From Stakelama pacifica (lineage in GTDB: Bacteria; Pseudomonadota; Alphaproteobacteria; Sphingomonadales; Sphingomonadaceae): DNA of 39,276 nt. The notes beneath the pieces are model-generated. The model was not told the origin of the DNA. It did no database searches and worked only from the letters and a program-made list of their open reading frames with translations. Within the stretch, counting starts at the first letter, position 1. Every line of letters begins with the position of its first letter. The position numbers and the translations under genes are program-made. Below are positions 16,038 through 23,989 of the stretch, in pieces. The stretch is taken from NCBI RefSeq assembly GCF_004361835.1, contig NZ_SNWD01000020.1, positions 1-39,276 of the forward strand, in the 5' to 3' direction.

Positions 16038-16165
16038 CGCCCGGATGAAGGGGTGAAGGCGCCGGGCGGGGTCTGACTCTCGACAGCAGCATGTGTGTCG
16101 ATCACAGTGGCGCAACCGCGCCGGATTTTCACCGGCTTCCCGCAAGGCACCGAATGGCCGCCGTT
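16038..16165 (-). promoter_or_regulatory. Cobalamin riboswitch controlling cbtBA
   Basis: Read on the minus strand, the leader of cbtB contains the hallmark cobalamin-riboswitch elements in order: GGTGC (16151-16147), GGGAAGCCGGTGAAAATCCGG, GCGCCACTGT (the B12 box region near 16112-16103), and GAGTCAGACC near 16080-16070. It is a compact form with a short arm between the last two. Downstream, a 7-bp hairpin (16038-16044 with 16062-16068) and an alternative hairpin (16028-16032 with 16040-16044) share bases, the latter next to the ribosome-binding site. This suggests a translational or attenuator switch. Outer limits are approximate. Confidence 0.85.
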
Positions 16166-16210
16166 CTGGACTGGCCGTCCCCGCACGTCAACCGAACAGG
16201 AGCTTGTTTG

Positions 16211-16759
16211 ATGACCCTTCGCCTCGTGCTTTTATGCGCCGGTGCCAGCACCGCGATGCGCGATGCGCGATTTGCCGACGATGATGATGAACTGGATGAA
16301 GGCGGGCGGGCGAAGCTCGGCGCGCTTCGGATACCCGGCCCCCCGGCCGAACGTTGTTTCATCAGCCCGGCACGGACTGCGCGCGAAAGTGCCGGCCTGT
16401 TAGGGATTGCGGCGGTCGAGGCGGCGGCGCTGCGTGACCGGGATGCGGGCGACTGGACGGGGAGACCCCTGTCTGCGCTTCCGCCCGATGCGCTTGGCCT
16501 CTGGCTCGCCGATCCGGTGCAGGCGATGCCGGGCGGTGAGAGCATGGCGGCAGTGCAGGCGCGGGTCGGTGCGTGGATCGACGGGCTGGGCGAGGGCCGG
16601 GTGCTGGCAATCACCCATGCCGCAGTGGTTCGGGCGGCGATCGCGCATACGCTCGGACTTCCGCTCGCCGCGACAATGGATATCGATGTCGCGCCGCTGT
16701 CGATGACGGTGCTGTCGCATCACGGGCGCTGGCGGTTGCAGGAATTGCGTCGCGCCTGA
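16211..16759 (+). CDS. Histidine phosphatase family protein, catalytic His missing
   Basis: The 182-residue protein has the phosphoglycerate-mutase-like fold: SPARTARES (Arg55), PGGES (108-112), and ITHAAVVRAAIAHTLG (His136). Members linked to cobalamin genes are annotated as alpha-ribazole phosphatase-like (CobC-type). The N-terminal RHG motif is here CAG (Cys9-Ala10-Gly11), so the phospho-accepting histidine is absent. It may therefore be inactive or have another role. The ATG at 16211 gives the normal strand start; the upstream reading runs antisense through the cbtB riboswitch. It converges on bluB with 3 bp between stops. Confidence 0.75.
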   Translation: MTLRLVLLCAGASTAMRDARFADDDDELDEGGRAKLGALRIPGPPAERCFISPARTARESAGLLGIAAVEAAALRDRDAGDWTGRPLSALPPDALGLWLADPVQAMPGGESMAAVQARVGAWIDGLGEGRVLAITHAAVVRAAIAHTLGLPLAATMDIDVAPLSMTVLSHHGRWRLQELRRA

Positions 16760-16762
16760 CCC

Positions 16763-17407
16763 TCAGCGTTCGAATATTCGTTCCGCTATGGATTCGCGTG
16801 CCTGCCACCCGCGCCGCTCCAGCTCCGGGGTGGCGGCCGGTGCCTCGGGATAACCGATGCAGAGCAGCGCGATCAGCGACCAGGATTGGGGCACATCCAA
16901 TTGTGCGGTGACATAATCGGGGTCGAGGATCGATACCCAGCCGACACCGATCCCGCGCACCCGCGCCGCCAGCCATAGCGTGTGGATCGCCATGACAGTC
17001 GAATAGCGCAGCGTCTCCGCCATGGTCGCACGGCCAAGGCCATGGCCCGCAATCGGCGCTTCGTCATTGAAGATCGCGAGCAGCACCGGCGCTTCGCGAA
17101 GTCCATGGAGCTTCAGACGGCGATAGGCTGCGGCGCGTTCGGCATCGGGCAGCGCGGCGGCGGCTTCGGCGCTTGCTTCATCGACATGCGCGGCAAGCGT
17201 CATGCGAAGCGCGGGCGAAGTGATCCGGACGAACCGCCACGGCTGCGCATTGCCGACCGAGGGAGCAAGGGCCGCCGCATCGAACATGGCCTCAAGATCG
17301 GTTTCGGGCACCGGCGTCGTGCGGAAATGCCGCACGTCGCGCCGCCAGCGCAGCAACTGATCGAACCCTTCCCGGAAAGCGGGATCGAACACGGGCTCGC
17401 TGGTCAT
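16763..17407 (-). CDS. bluB: 5,6-dimethylbenzimidazole synthase
   Basis: BluB cleaves reduced FMN with oxygen to make 5,6-dimethylbenzimidazole, the lower ligand of cobalamin. The 214-residue protein has the nitroreductase fold with the BluB pattern: RRDVRHFRTTPVPE near residue 22, APSVGNAQPWRFVRI, and a GWVSILDPDYV segment. The ATG at 17407 overlaps the cobF stop by 4 bp, and the gene is the last of the cob operon. Its presence implies the organism makes true DMB-cobalamin rather than a pseudo form, provided the nucleotide-loop genes exist elsewhere. Confidence 0.92.
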   Translation of the reverse strand: MTSEPVFDPAFREGFDQLLRWRRDVRHFRTTPVPETDLEAMFDAAALAPSVGNAQPWRFVRITSPALRMTLAAHVDEASAEAAAALPDAERAAAYRRLKLHGLREAPVLLAIFNDEAPIAGHGLGRATMAETLRYSTVMAIHTLWLAARVRGIGVGWVSILDPDYVTAQLDVPQSWSLIALLCIGYPEAPAATPELERRGWQARESIAERIFER

Positions 17408-18153
17408 GCCATCGCCCGGCGGAGCAGATAGACATCCATGATCCAGCCATGTTCGGCGCGCAGGGCGGCGCGGCGGTCGCGGATTTCTTCGCCCGTCTCC
17501 TGAAGCGGCCCGGCGGCGAGCGCCTGTTGCGCCATGCCGAGATAAGCGCCCCACCATATCTCGACCCCGGCCGGGTCGATGGCGTCGAACGCACAGCCCT
17601 TGTCGAGCATCACCGCGATCGTGTCGAACCCCGACGGCCAGCCATGATCGCGCAGGCGTCGCCCTGTGGTGATCGCGACCGGAGACGCGATGCGGTTGAG
17701 CGGAATGGCGTGTGCGGCGGTCAGCGCCTGAAGACTGGTGATCCCGGGCACGACGCCGACCCGCATTGCCATTCCGTCGCGCTTCAGCCGCGCGGCGATG
17801 CGCAAGCTGCTGTCATAAAGCGAGGGATCGCCCCAGATGAGCAGCGCGAGCGTGCCTCCTGCGGGAAGGTGGCGGATGATCTCGGTTCGCCACGCACCGG
17901 CAATCGCATCGTGCCAGCCTTCCACAGCATCCGGATAGGGCGCATCAGTGGCGCGTACGGGAAGGTCGAACTCGGCGATCCGGGGGCCGTCGAGACCGGC
18001 GCAGAGCATGCGGCGCAGATCGATCAGATCGGCGGTATCGCTTCGCTTTCGCGGTAACAGGATGACATCGGCAGCGCGCATCGCCTTGTCCGCCTCGCGC
18101 GTCAGATGGTCCGGATTTCCGGTGCCGATGCCGATCAGCCGCAGGTCGATCAT
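17404..18153 (-). CDS. cobF: Precorrin-6A synthase (deacetylating), C1-methyltransferase
   Basis: CobF methylates precorrin-5 at C1 with loss of acetate to give precorrin-6A in the aerobic pathway. The 249-residue protein has the tetrapyrrole methylase fold (GIGTGNPDHLT loop, ALLIWGDPSLYDSS, VVPGITSLQAL). The WGDPSLYDS block, with the long IAGAWRTEIIRHL helix before it, is typical of CobF. Stop and start overlap the neighbouring genes by 4 bp each. CobF exists only in the oxygen-dependent route, which fits CobG upstream. Confidence 0.92.
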   Translation of the reverse strand: MIDLRLIGIGTGNPDHLTREADKAMRAADVILLPRKRSDTADLIDLRRMLCAGLDGPRIAEFDLPVRATDAPYPDAVEGWHDAIAGAWRTEIIRHLPAGGTLALLIWGDPSLYDSSLRIAARLKRDGMAMRVGVVPGITSLQALTAAHAIPLNRIASPVAITTGRRLRDHGWPSGFDTIAVMLDKGCAFDAIDPAGVEIWWGAYLGMAQQALAAGPLQETGEEIRDRRAALRAEHGWIMDVYLLRRAMA

Positions 18154-18872
18154 TCCGCCTCCATCAACGGGCCATAGAGGATCAGGGCGGGCGCATCGGA
18201 TATCGCGCAGCGCAATTGCCGGGCGAGCGCGGCGATCGTGGTGCGGATCAGGCGCTGATCGACATGGCCGATATTTTCGGCGTACAGGACAGGGGTGTCG
18301 CCGGGCAGGCCATGCGCGGCAAGATCGTCGGCAAGCGCGGGAAAGGTGCGTTTCGGCATGAACACGACCGTGGTTGCCTGTGCATCGGCAAGCGCCGCCA
18401 TGTTGCGCGCATCCGGCAGCGCGCCGTTCACGTCATGGCCGGTAACGAACTGCACCCGGCGCGAGGACAGGCGCCGGGTGAGGGGTATCGCGGCGGCAGC
18501 GGCGGCGGCGCTTGCCGAACTGATTCCGGGCACGATCTCGAACGCGATCCCGGCCTCGCGCAGCGCGACGATCTCCTCCTCCAGCCGTCCGAAAATTGTC
18601 GGATCGCCTGATTTCAGCCGGACGACCCGCGCGCCGGTTCGCGCATGATCGGCCAGCAAAGCCGAGACATGATGCTGGCGCGGCGAGGCACGTCCCGCGC
18701 GCTTGCCAACCGCGATCAGATCGGCTCCGGCGCGGACATGCGACAGCACCGGCCCTGAGGAGAGATCGTCGAACAGAACGATATCCGCGCGAGACAGCCG
18801 ATCGACTGCTTTCAGCGTCAACAGGTCGGGATCACCGGGGCCTGATCCGACAAAGGAAACGAAACCATTCAT
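18150..18872 (-). CDS. cobA: Uroporphyrinogen-III C-methyltransferase (cobalamin branch)
   Basis: A second SUMT, 240 residues, making precorrin-2 for corrin synthesis. It has the GSGPGDPDLLTLKAV loop, VRLKSGDPTIFGRLEEE and VPGISSASAA. In the VRLKSGDP segment it differs from the more usual KGGDP seen in its paralogue at 3303-4091. The ATG at 18872 overlaps the cobB stop by 4 bp. Being under the cobalamin riboswitch separates its control from the siroheme paralogue. Confidence 0.9.
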   Translation of the reverse strand: MNGFVSFVGSGPGDPDLLTLKAVDRLSRADIVLFDDLSSGPVLSHVRAGADLIAVGKRAGRASPRQHHVSALLADHARTGARVVRLKSGDPTIFGRLEEEIVALREAGIAFEIVPGISSASAAAAAAAIPLTRRLSSRRVQFVTGHDVNGALPDARNMAALADAQATTVVFMPKRTFPALADDLAAHGLPGDTPVLYAENIGHVDQRLIRTTIAALARQLRCAISDAPALILYGPLMEAE

Positions 18873-20179
18873 GCGTCCGCCGTAATCAGATGGAAAAACG
18901 TACCCGTAACATGGCCGCGCCACGATCCGGTATCGGTGAGCGCCATGCCGTCGGCATCGGTCACCCGCGCAAGCGAAGCATCGGGCTGCTCCACGATGGT
19001 GGAATAATGAAATTCATGCCCCCTCAGCACGCTTTGCGCGGCGATAGCGCCGATCGGACGGGCGAGGTCGGCGCGGCGATAGCCAAGGTGAAGCCGCCGT
19101 TCGGCATAGCTCGTCACCAGCCCCAGCAGCCCGGCCATTGGGTGACGCACGCCCTGTTTGTCGATCAGGGCTTGCCCAAGCGCCATATAGCCGCCGCACT
19201 CGCCATGGACCGGGCGGGTCTCTGCATGGGCCGCCAAGGCGGCGCGGAAACGGGCGGCCGACGCAAGCCGCCCGGCATGAAGTTCGGGATAGCCGCCCGG
19301 CAGCCAGACAAGATCGGCCTGCTTGTCCGGCACCTCATCGGCAAGCGGGGAGAAGGGCAGGATTTCGGCCCCCGCCCGGTGCCAGCCGTCGAGCAGATGC
19401 GGATAGGTGAAGGAAAAGGCGTCGTCGCGCGCGAGCGCAATACGCTGCGCCGGGGGAGGTATCGGTGTGGCCGAGCCGGGCTCCGCAGAGGGGGACGCGC
19501 TTGCCGCCTCGCGCAGCGCGGCAAGATCAACATGCTCGCGCAGAAAATCCGCATAGGCCGCGATCGCCCTGTCGAGGTCGGGATGTTCTGCCGCCTGAAC
19601 CAGCCCGAGATGACGTTCGGGAAGCGTGAGGTCGCCGCGCCGGGGCAGGCAGCCGAACACCCGGATATCCATCGCCTCCATTCCCCGTCGTGCCAGCCGC
19701 TCATGGCGGGGGCTGGCAACGCGGTTCAGGATGACGCCGGCGATGCGAATACCGGGATCGAAGCGTGAAAAACCCAGCGCGGTTGCCGCTGCCGATTGCG
19801 CCTGACCCGATATGTCGAGCACCAGCACGACGGGCCAGCCCATGCGCGCTGCGATGTCCGCGCTTGCCCCGTTGCCGGTGGCACCGGGCAGCGCGACGCC
19901 ATCGAACAGGCCCATCGATGCTTCGGCGAGAATCAGATCGGCATCGTGGCCCTGCGCGGCAAGCGAATCGAGCATCGGCGCAGGCATTGCCCAGCTGTCG
20001 AGGTTGAACGAGGCGCGTCCGCTCGCCGCATGGTGAAAGGCAGGATCGATATAGTCGGGGCCGCTTTTGAACGGCTGAACCGTGACGCCCGCACCGCGAA
20101 AGGCACGCAGCAGGCCAAGCATCACGGTGGTCTTTCCCATGCCGGAAGCGGGCGCTGCGATCATCAGGCCGGGGGGCAT
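18869..20179 (-). CDS. cobB: Hydrogenobyrinic acid a,c-diamide synthase
   Basis: CobB amidates the a and c side chains using glutamine and ATP. The 436-residue protein has an N-terminal dethiobiotin-synthetase-like ATPase domain (PASGMGKTT, residues 10-18; FKSGPDYIDP, 37-46; EASMGLFDG, 86-94) and a class-I glutamine amidotransferase domain (PGGYPELHAG, 294-303; nucleophile Cys328 in HGECGGYMALG). The C-terminal HLGYRRA and RGHEFHYS motifs supply the rest of the GATase site. In the aerobic pathway its substrate is metal-free hydrogenobyrinic acid. It overlaps cobM by 1 bp. Confidence 0.93.
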   Translation of the reverse strand: MPPGLMIAAPASGMGKTTVMLGLLRAFRGAGVTVQPFKSGPDYIDPAFHHAASGRASFNLDSWAMPAPMLDSLAAQGHDADLILAEASMGLFDGVALPGATGNGASADIAARMGWPVVLVLDISGQAQSAAATALGFSRFDPGIRIAGVILNRVASPRHERLARRGMEAMDIRVFGCLPRRGDLTLPERHLGLVQAAEHPDLDRAIAAYADFLREHVDLAALREAASASPSAEPGSATPIPPPAQRIALARDDAFSFTYPHLLDGWHRAGAEILPFSPLADEVPDKQADLVWLPGGYPELHAGRLASAARFRAALAAHAETRPVHGECGGYMALGQALIDKQGVRHPMAGLLGLVTSYAERRLHLGYRRADLARPIGAIAAQSVLRGHEFHYSTIVEQPDASLARVTDADGMALTDTGSWRGHVTGTFFHLITADA

Positions 20180-20952
20180 CAGCTTTCGTCTCCGTTCACG
20201 GCGCGGGGGCGGAAGCGGCGTTCATAGTCAGCGGCATACAGGCTGCTTTCGGCGAAGGTTTCGGCGCTCAGCACTTGTCCGACCAGGATCAATGCGGTGC
20301 GTTCGGGACCGTTCGCCGATGCCTTTGCAATGGTCGAAAGCGTCGCCTGAACGATCTGTTCGTCGGGCCAGCTCGCGCGCCACACCACCGCAACCGGGCA
20401 ATCGTCTCCATAATAGCCTGCCAGCTCTTCGGCGATTTCGGGGAGGCGGTGGATCGACAGATGGATGGCGAGCGTCGCGCCGCTGGCGGCAAAGGCAGCG
20501 AGCGTTTCGCCCGGCGGCATAGCGCTTGCCCGGCCGGAGGTGCGGGTGAGGACGAGCGATTGCGCCACCCCGGGCAGCGTAAGTTCCGCTTCGAGTGCAG
20601 CAGCGGCGGCGGCGAAGGCGGGCACGCCTGGCGTTATCGATACCGGAATGTTCAGCGCCCGCAGGCGGCGAAGCTGCTCCCCCATTGCCGACCAGACCGA
20701 AAGGTCGCCCGAATGCAGCCGGACGACATCGTGACCCGCTTCATGCGCGGTGGCGATTTCCCCGATGATCGCGTCGAGCGATAGCGGCGCGGTGTTCACG
20801 ACCCGCGCACCGACCGGGCAATGGTCGAGCAACGCGACCGGAACCAACGAACCGGCATACAGGCAGACGGGTGAGGCGGCGATCAGGTCGCGCCCGCGCA
20901 GGGTGATGAGGTCGGCGGCACCGGGACCAGCGCCGATGAAATGGACGGTCAT
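20179..20952 (-). CDS. cobM: Precorrin-4 C11-methyltransferase
   Basis: CobM adds the methyl group at C11 of precorrin-4 to give precorrin-5. The 257-residue tetrapyrrole methylase has FIGAGPGAADLITLRG at its start, the VRLHSGDLSVWSAMGEQ block that distinguishes CobM/CbiF from other methylases, and ITPGVPAFAAAAA. Its start overlaps the end of cobE by 4 bp. The last 30 residues are basic and probably flexible. Confidence 0.93.
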   Translation of the reverse strand: MTVHFIGAGPGAADLITLRGRDLIAASPVCLYAGSLVPVALLDHCPVGARVVNTAPLSLDAIIGEIATAHEAGHDVVRLHSGDLSVWSAMGEQLRRLRALNIPVSITPGVPAFAAAAAALEAELTLPGVAQSLVLTRTSGRASAMPPGETLAAFAASGATLAIHLSIHRLPEIAEELAGYYGDDCPVAVVWRASWPDEQIVQATLSTIAKASANGPERTALILVGQVLSAETFAESSLYAADYERRFRPRAVNGDES

Positions 20953-21311
20953 TCGGGATTTCCCTTGGCAATGGCACAGGTGGCGCGCCGATCGGATGCG
21001 ATATGGCGGGGGGTTAGCAGGCAGGCGTCCGGTCCGGCGGCGGCGAGCGCGGCGGCCTCAGCCACGCTGCCGGTGCCGCGAGCGGCAAAGCTGGCGCGCG
21101 AGGCGGTGGCGGTGGTGACCGCGGCGAGTGCGTCGGGCGGGACAGGGATGAACGGCAGGCCGAGCGCATCGGCGAGAGGCGCAAGCAGCCGCTCGCGATC
21201 GGCAGGGGCGGCAAGCGCGGTGACCGAATGGCCTTTACCGGCAAGCGCCAATGCGTCCCGAAAGGAATCGAGCGTTGCACCCGATCGGCAACCGAAACCG
21301 GCGACGATCAC
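20949..21311 (-). CDS. cobE: CobE / CbiG C-terminal-like protein
   Basis: A 120-residue protein matching the stand-alone CbiG C-terminal domain called CobE in aerobic producers: IVAGFGCRSGATLDSFRDAL at the start, LPFIPVPPDALA in the middle and GTGSVAEAAALAAAG near the end. CobE is needed for efficient cobalamin synthesis but its exact reaction is unsettled; it binds corrin intermediates in some work. I chose the GTG at 21311, which overlaps the cobL stop (GTGA); a GTG five codons upstream (21326) is possible. It sits between cobL and cobM. Confidence 0.85.
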   Translation of the reverse strand: MIVAGFGCRSGATLDSFRDALALAGKGHSVTALAAPADRERLLAPLADALGLPFIPVPPDALAAVTTATASRASFAARGTGSVAEAAALAAAGPDACLLTPRHIASDRRATCAIAKGNPE

Positions 21312-22510
21312 AGCGTCACGCTCCACTGGACAAGCGGATAGGCCGACCGCCAGCCGCGCCTGCTGCCCAGCGGGGCAGCGCGCGACAGGTCGATCCGCAT
21401 CAGCTCCCCGCCATGCCGCTGATGCACCGTGCCCAGTAGTGCTTCGGATTCCAGCGTCACCGCATTGGCGACAAGACGCGTTCCGGGCGTGAGGCGGTCG
21501 AAGAGATGGTCGAGCAGGGCGTTGCTGAGCCCTCCACCGATAAATACGGCCTGTGGCAACGGCTGATCGGTGAGGATCGCCGGCGCCTTACCCTCGACCA
21601 CCGACAGCCTGTCCATGCCCAGTGCGGCGGCATTGGCTTTGGCGCAGGCTGCCCGATCGGGATCGCGCTCGAACGCGATGGCTCGGGTCGAACGATGCGC
21701 GAGCAGCCATTCGATCGCGACCGATCCCGACCCAGCGCCGATGTCCCAGAGTGTTTCCCCGGGACGCGGTGCAAGCGCCGACAGGGTGAGCGCGCGGGCC
21801 GGTCGCCTGGTCATCTGGCCATCATGCGCGAACCACTGATCGTCGATTCCGCTTGCGTGCGGCAGGACCGCTCCTTCGCCCGCGACATGAATGGCGAGCG
21901 CCACCGGATGCGTAATATCGTCAAAGGTGAAGGCAGAGGCGGCGCAGCTGCGAATCCGCTCGCGCGGACCGCCCAGCGCTTCCAGCACGCTGATCCGGGA
22001 TTCTCCGAATCCCTGATCGGTCACGTAGCGCGCAGCGTCACGGGCGGCGTCACCATCGCGCACAAGAATGATCGCGCGGGCACCCGGCGCGAGGATCGGG
22101 CGCAACCGCGTAAGCGGCGCTGCGTGCAGGCCAAGGCATTCGGTGTCCTCCAGCCGCCAGCCGAGCCGCGCGGCAGCGAGCGAAAAGCTGCCGGGCACCG
22201 GGTGCCCGACCCATTCGTCGGGAGAGAGGTGCCGCGCAATCGTTCCGCCCGCACCGAACCAGAACGGATCGCCCGACGCCAGCATCACGACCGGCGTACC
22301 GCGCCGGGCGAGCAGCGCCTCGATCCCCGCGTCGAACGGCACTGGCCAGCGCTCGACAGAACAGGCAAGCGGCGGCAGAAGCGCGATATGGCGGGGTGCG
22401 CCGACAATATGGTCGGCATGATCGAGCGCGTCGCGGCTTGCGGTGGAAAGCCCTGCCGGTCCATCCTCGCCGATCCCGATAATCGTCAGCCACGGATTGC
22501 GATTAGCCAT
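21308..22510 (-). CDS. cobL: Precorrin-6Y C5,15-methyltransferase (decarboxylating)
   Basis: CobL is a two-domain enzyme. The N-terminal CbiE-like methylase (about residues 8-205: IIGIGEDGPAGL, LASGDPFWFGAG, VPGSFSLAAARLGW) methylates C5. The C-terminal CbiT-like domain (about 215-400, SAM motif LWDIGAGSGSVAIEW at 254-268) decarboxylates and methylates C15. The 400-residue length matches the fused form. Its start codon shares the palindrome CATG with the start codon of cobK on the other strand, so the two genes begin back-to-back with zero intergenic space and its ribosome-binding site lies inside cobK. Confidence 0.93.
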   Translation of the reverse strand: MANRNPWLTIIGIGEDGPAGLSTASRDALDHADHIVGAPRHIALLPPLACSVERWPVPFDAGIEALLARRGTPVVMLASGDPFWFGAGGTIARHLSPDEWVGHPVPGSFSLAAARLGWRLEDTECLGLHAAPLTRLRPILAPGARAIILVRDGDAARDAARYVTDQGFGESRISVLEALGGPRERIRSCAASAFTFDDITHPVALAIHVAGEGAVLPHASGIDDQWFAHDGQMTRRPARALTLSALAPRPGETLWDIGAGSGSVAIEWLLAHRSTRAIAFERDPDRAACAKANAAALGMDRLSVVEGKAPAILTDQPLPQAVFIGGGLSNALLDHLFDRLTPGTRLVANAVTLESEALLGTVHQRHGGELMRIDLSRAAPLGSRRGWRSAYPLVQWSVTL

Positions 22511-23258
22511 GACTCATCTCCTGATCCTTGGCGGAACGACCGAGGCAAGCGCCCTCGCCGCAGCCTGTGCACAGCGGGGAATCGCTGCGACGCTCAGCTA
22601 TGCCGGGCGCACCGCCCGACCGGCGAATCAGCCCGTGCCGGTGCGGATCGGCGGGTTCGGCGGCGTGGCGGGACTGTCGCGCTATCTGGAACAGGCGAAA
22701 GTCACCCATCTGGTCGATGCGACCCATCCCTTTGCTGCCCGGATGAGCGCGAATGCGGTGGCCGCCGCAAAAGATATCGGTGTCCCGCTGGTCTCGCTGA
22801 CCCGGCCCGAATGGAATGAGGAACCGGGCGATCGCTGGATTCGCGTTGCCGATATTGCGGGCGCTGTCGCGGCGCTCAACGGACCGGCGCGGCGCGTCAT
22901 GCTGGCTGTCGGGCGCATGCATGTCGACGCATTCGCCACGCGACCGCAGCATCATTATCTGCTGCGCTTCGTCGATGCGCCCGAGACGCCGCCCGCGCTG
23001 CCCCGTCATCTGCTGGTGGTGGATCGCGGTCCCTTCACACTGGCGGGGGACCGGGCGCTGATGGAAGCGCATGGCATTGATCTGGTCGTGGCGAAGAATG
23101 CAGGGGGGAGCGGCGCGGTCGCCAAGATCGAAGCGGCACGCGCACTGCACCTGCCGGTGCTGATGATCGATCGGCCCGTCCTGGCGGACAGGGCTGAGTT
23201 TCATGATGTCGGTGCGGTGATCGAGTGGATCGGTCATCGTGCGGAGCGCGGCGTGTAG
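22509..23258 (+). CDS. cobK: Precorrin-6A reductase
   Basis: CobK reduces precorrin-6A with NADPH. The 249-residue protein has the family opening LLILGGTTEASALA, VDATHPFAARMSANA, VMLAVGRMHVDAFA, and a KNAGGSGAVAKIEAA block near residue 198. It is the only cob gene on the plus strand: its ATG (22509-22511) overlaps the cobL ATG on the minus strand, and its 3' end overlaps the 3' end of cobJ by 25 bp. Any riboswitch-driven transcript passing from cobJ to cobL is therefore antisense to the whole gene. I see only a weak -10-like GATAAT (22478-22483) inside cobL as a promoter candidate. Confidence 0.92.
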   Translation: MTHLLILGGTTEASALAAACAQRGIAATLSYAGRTARPANQPVPVRIGGFGGVAGLSRYLEQAKVTHLVDATHPFAARMSANAVAAAKDIGVPLVSLTRPEWNEEPGDRWIRVADIAGAVAALNGPARRVMLAVGRMHVDAFATRPQHHYLLRFVDAPETPPALPRHLLVVDRGPFTLAGDRALMEAHGIDLVVAKNAGGSGAVAKIEAARALHLPVLMIDRPVLADRAEFHDVGAVIEWIGHRAERGV

Positions 23259-23989
23259 AGAAAGGGCGTGCCGGGCCGATCGATTGTTCGCGTTCGGCTG
23301 GAACCCGCAATCACCATGGTTCGCATATCGGCCATATCGCCGCGCGCCTGCGACAGCGGCACGACATGCAGCACCTCTTCGGGCGTGGTGACGGCGCGAG
23401 CGAACAACATCGGCCGTTCCTCCGCCCCATGTTCGCGAAGCACGGCAAATGCCCGGTCGAGCCCGTCAGGACGCGCGCGCGAACGCGGGTTATAGAATGC
23501 GATGGCGAAATCGGCCTCGGCCGCGAGCGCGATCCGTTTTTCGATCAGTGGCCATGGCTTCAGATTGTCCGACAGGTTGATCGCACAGAAATCATGGCCG
23601 AGCGGTGCCCCGGCGCGGGCGCTCGCCGCCAGCATCGCGGTGATACCGGGAAGCACGCGGATATCGAGCGCGCGCCATGCTTTCGGCCCGTCCTCGACCG
23701 CCTCGAACAGCGCAGCGGCCATTGCGAAGACGCCGGGATCGCCGGAGGAGACGATGACGACGCGGCGACCCGCCGCGGCAAGGCGAAGCGCATGGGTGGC
23801 GCGGTCGATCTCTACCCGATTGTCTGAGGCATGGAGCGTCAGGCCGGATCGCTGCGCGATCCGCGCGACATAGGGGATATAGCCGATCACATCGCTCGCC
23901 CGTGCCAGCGCGGCGCTGACCTCCGGCGTTATCAGCGCTTCATCGCCGGGACCAAGCCCCGCCACGGCAAGCCAGCCGGAGCCGGTCAT
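23234..23989 (-). CDS. cobJ: Precorrin-3B C17-methyltransferase
   Basis: CobJ methylates C17 and contracts the ring to give precorrin-4. The 251-residue methylase has VAGLGPGDEALITPEV, a VSSGDPGVFAMAAAL block, VLPGITAMLAASARAGAPLGHDFCAINLSD (the PLGHDFC stretch is distinctive for CobJ), and AFYNPRSRAR. The ATG at 23989 overlaps the cobI stop by 4 bp. The reading upstream to 24103 lies inside cobI. Its final codons overlap cobK on the other strand. Confidence 0.93.
   Translation of the reverse strand: MTGSGWLAVAGLGPGDEALITPEVSAALARASDVIGYIPYVARIAQRSGLTLHASDNRVEIDRATHALRLAAAGRRVVIVSSGDPGVFAMAAALFEAVEDGPKAWRALDIRVLPGITAMLAASARAGAPLGHDFCAINLSDNLKPWPLIEKRIALAAEADFAIAFYNPRSRARPDGLDRAFAVLREHGAEERPMLFARAVTTPEEVLHVVPLSQARGDMADMRTMVIAGSSRTRTIDRPGTPFLYTPRSAR

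Noticed and set aside
22455..22483. Promoter for cobK inside cobL
   Set aside because: GATAAT is present, but no -35 resembling TTGACA occurs at 16-18 bp upstream; too weak to annotate.
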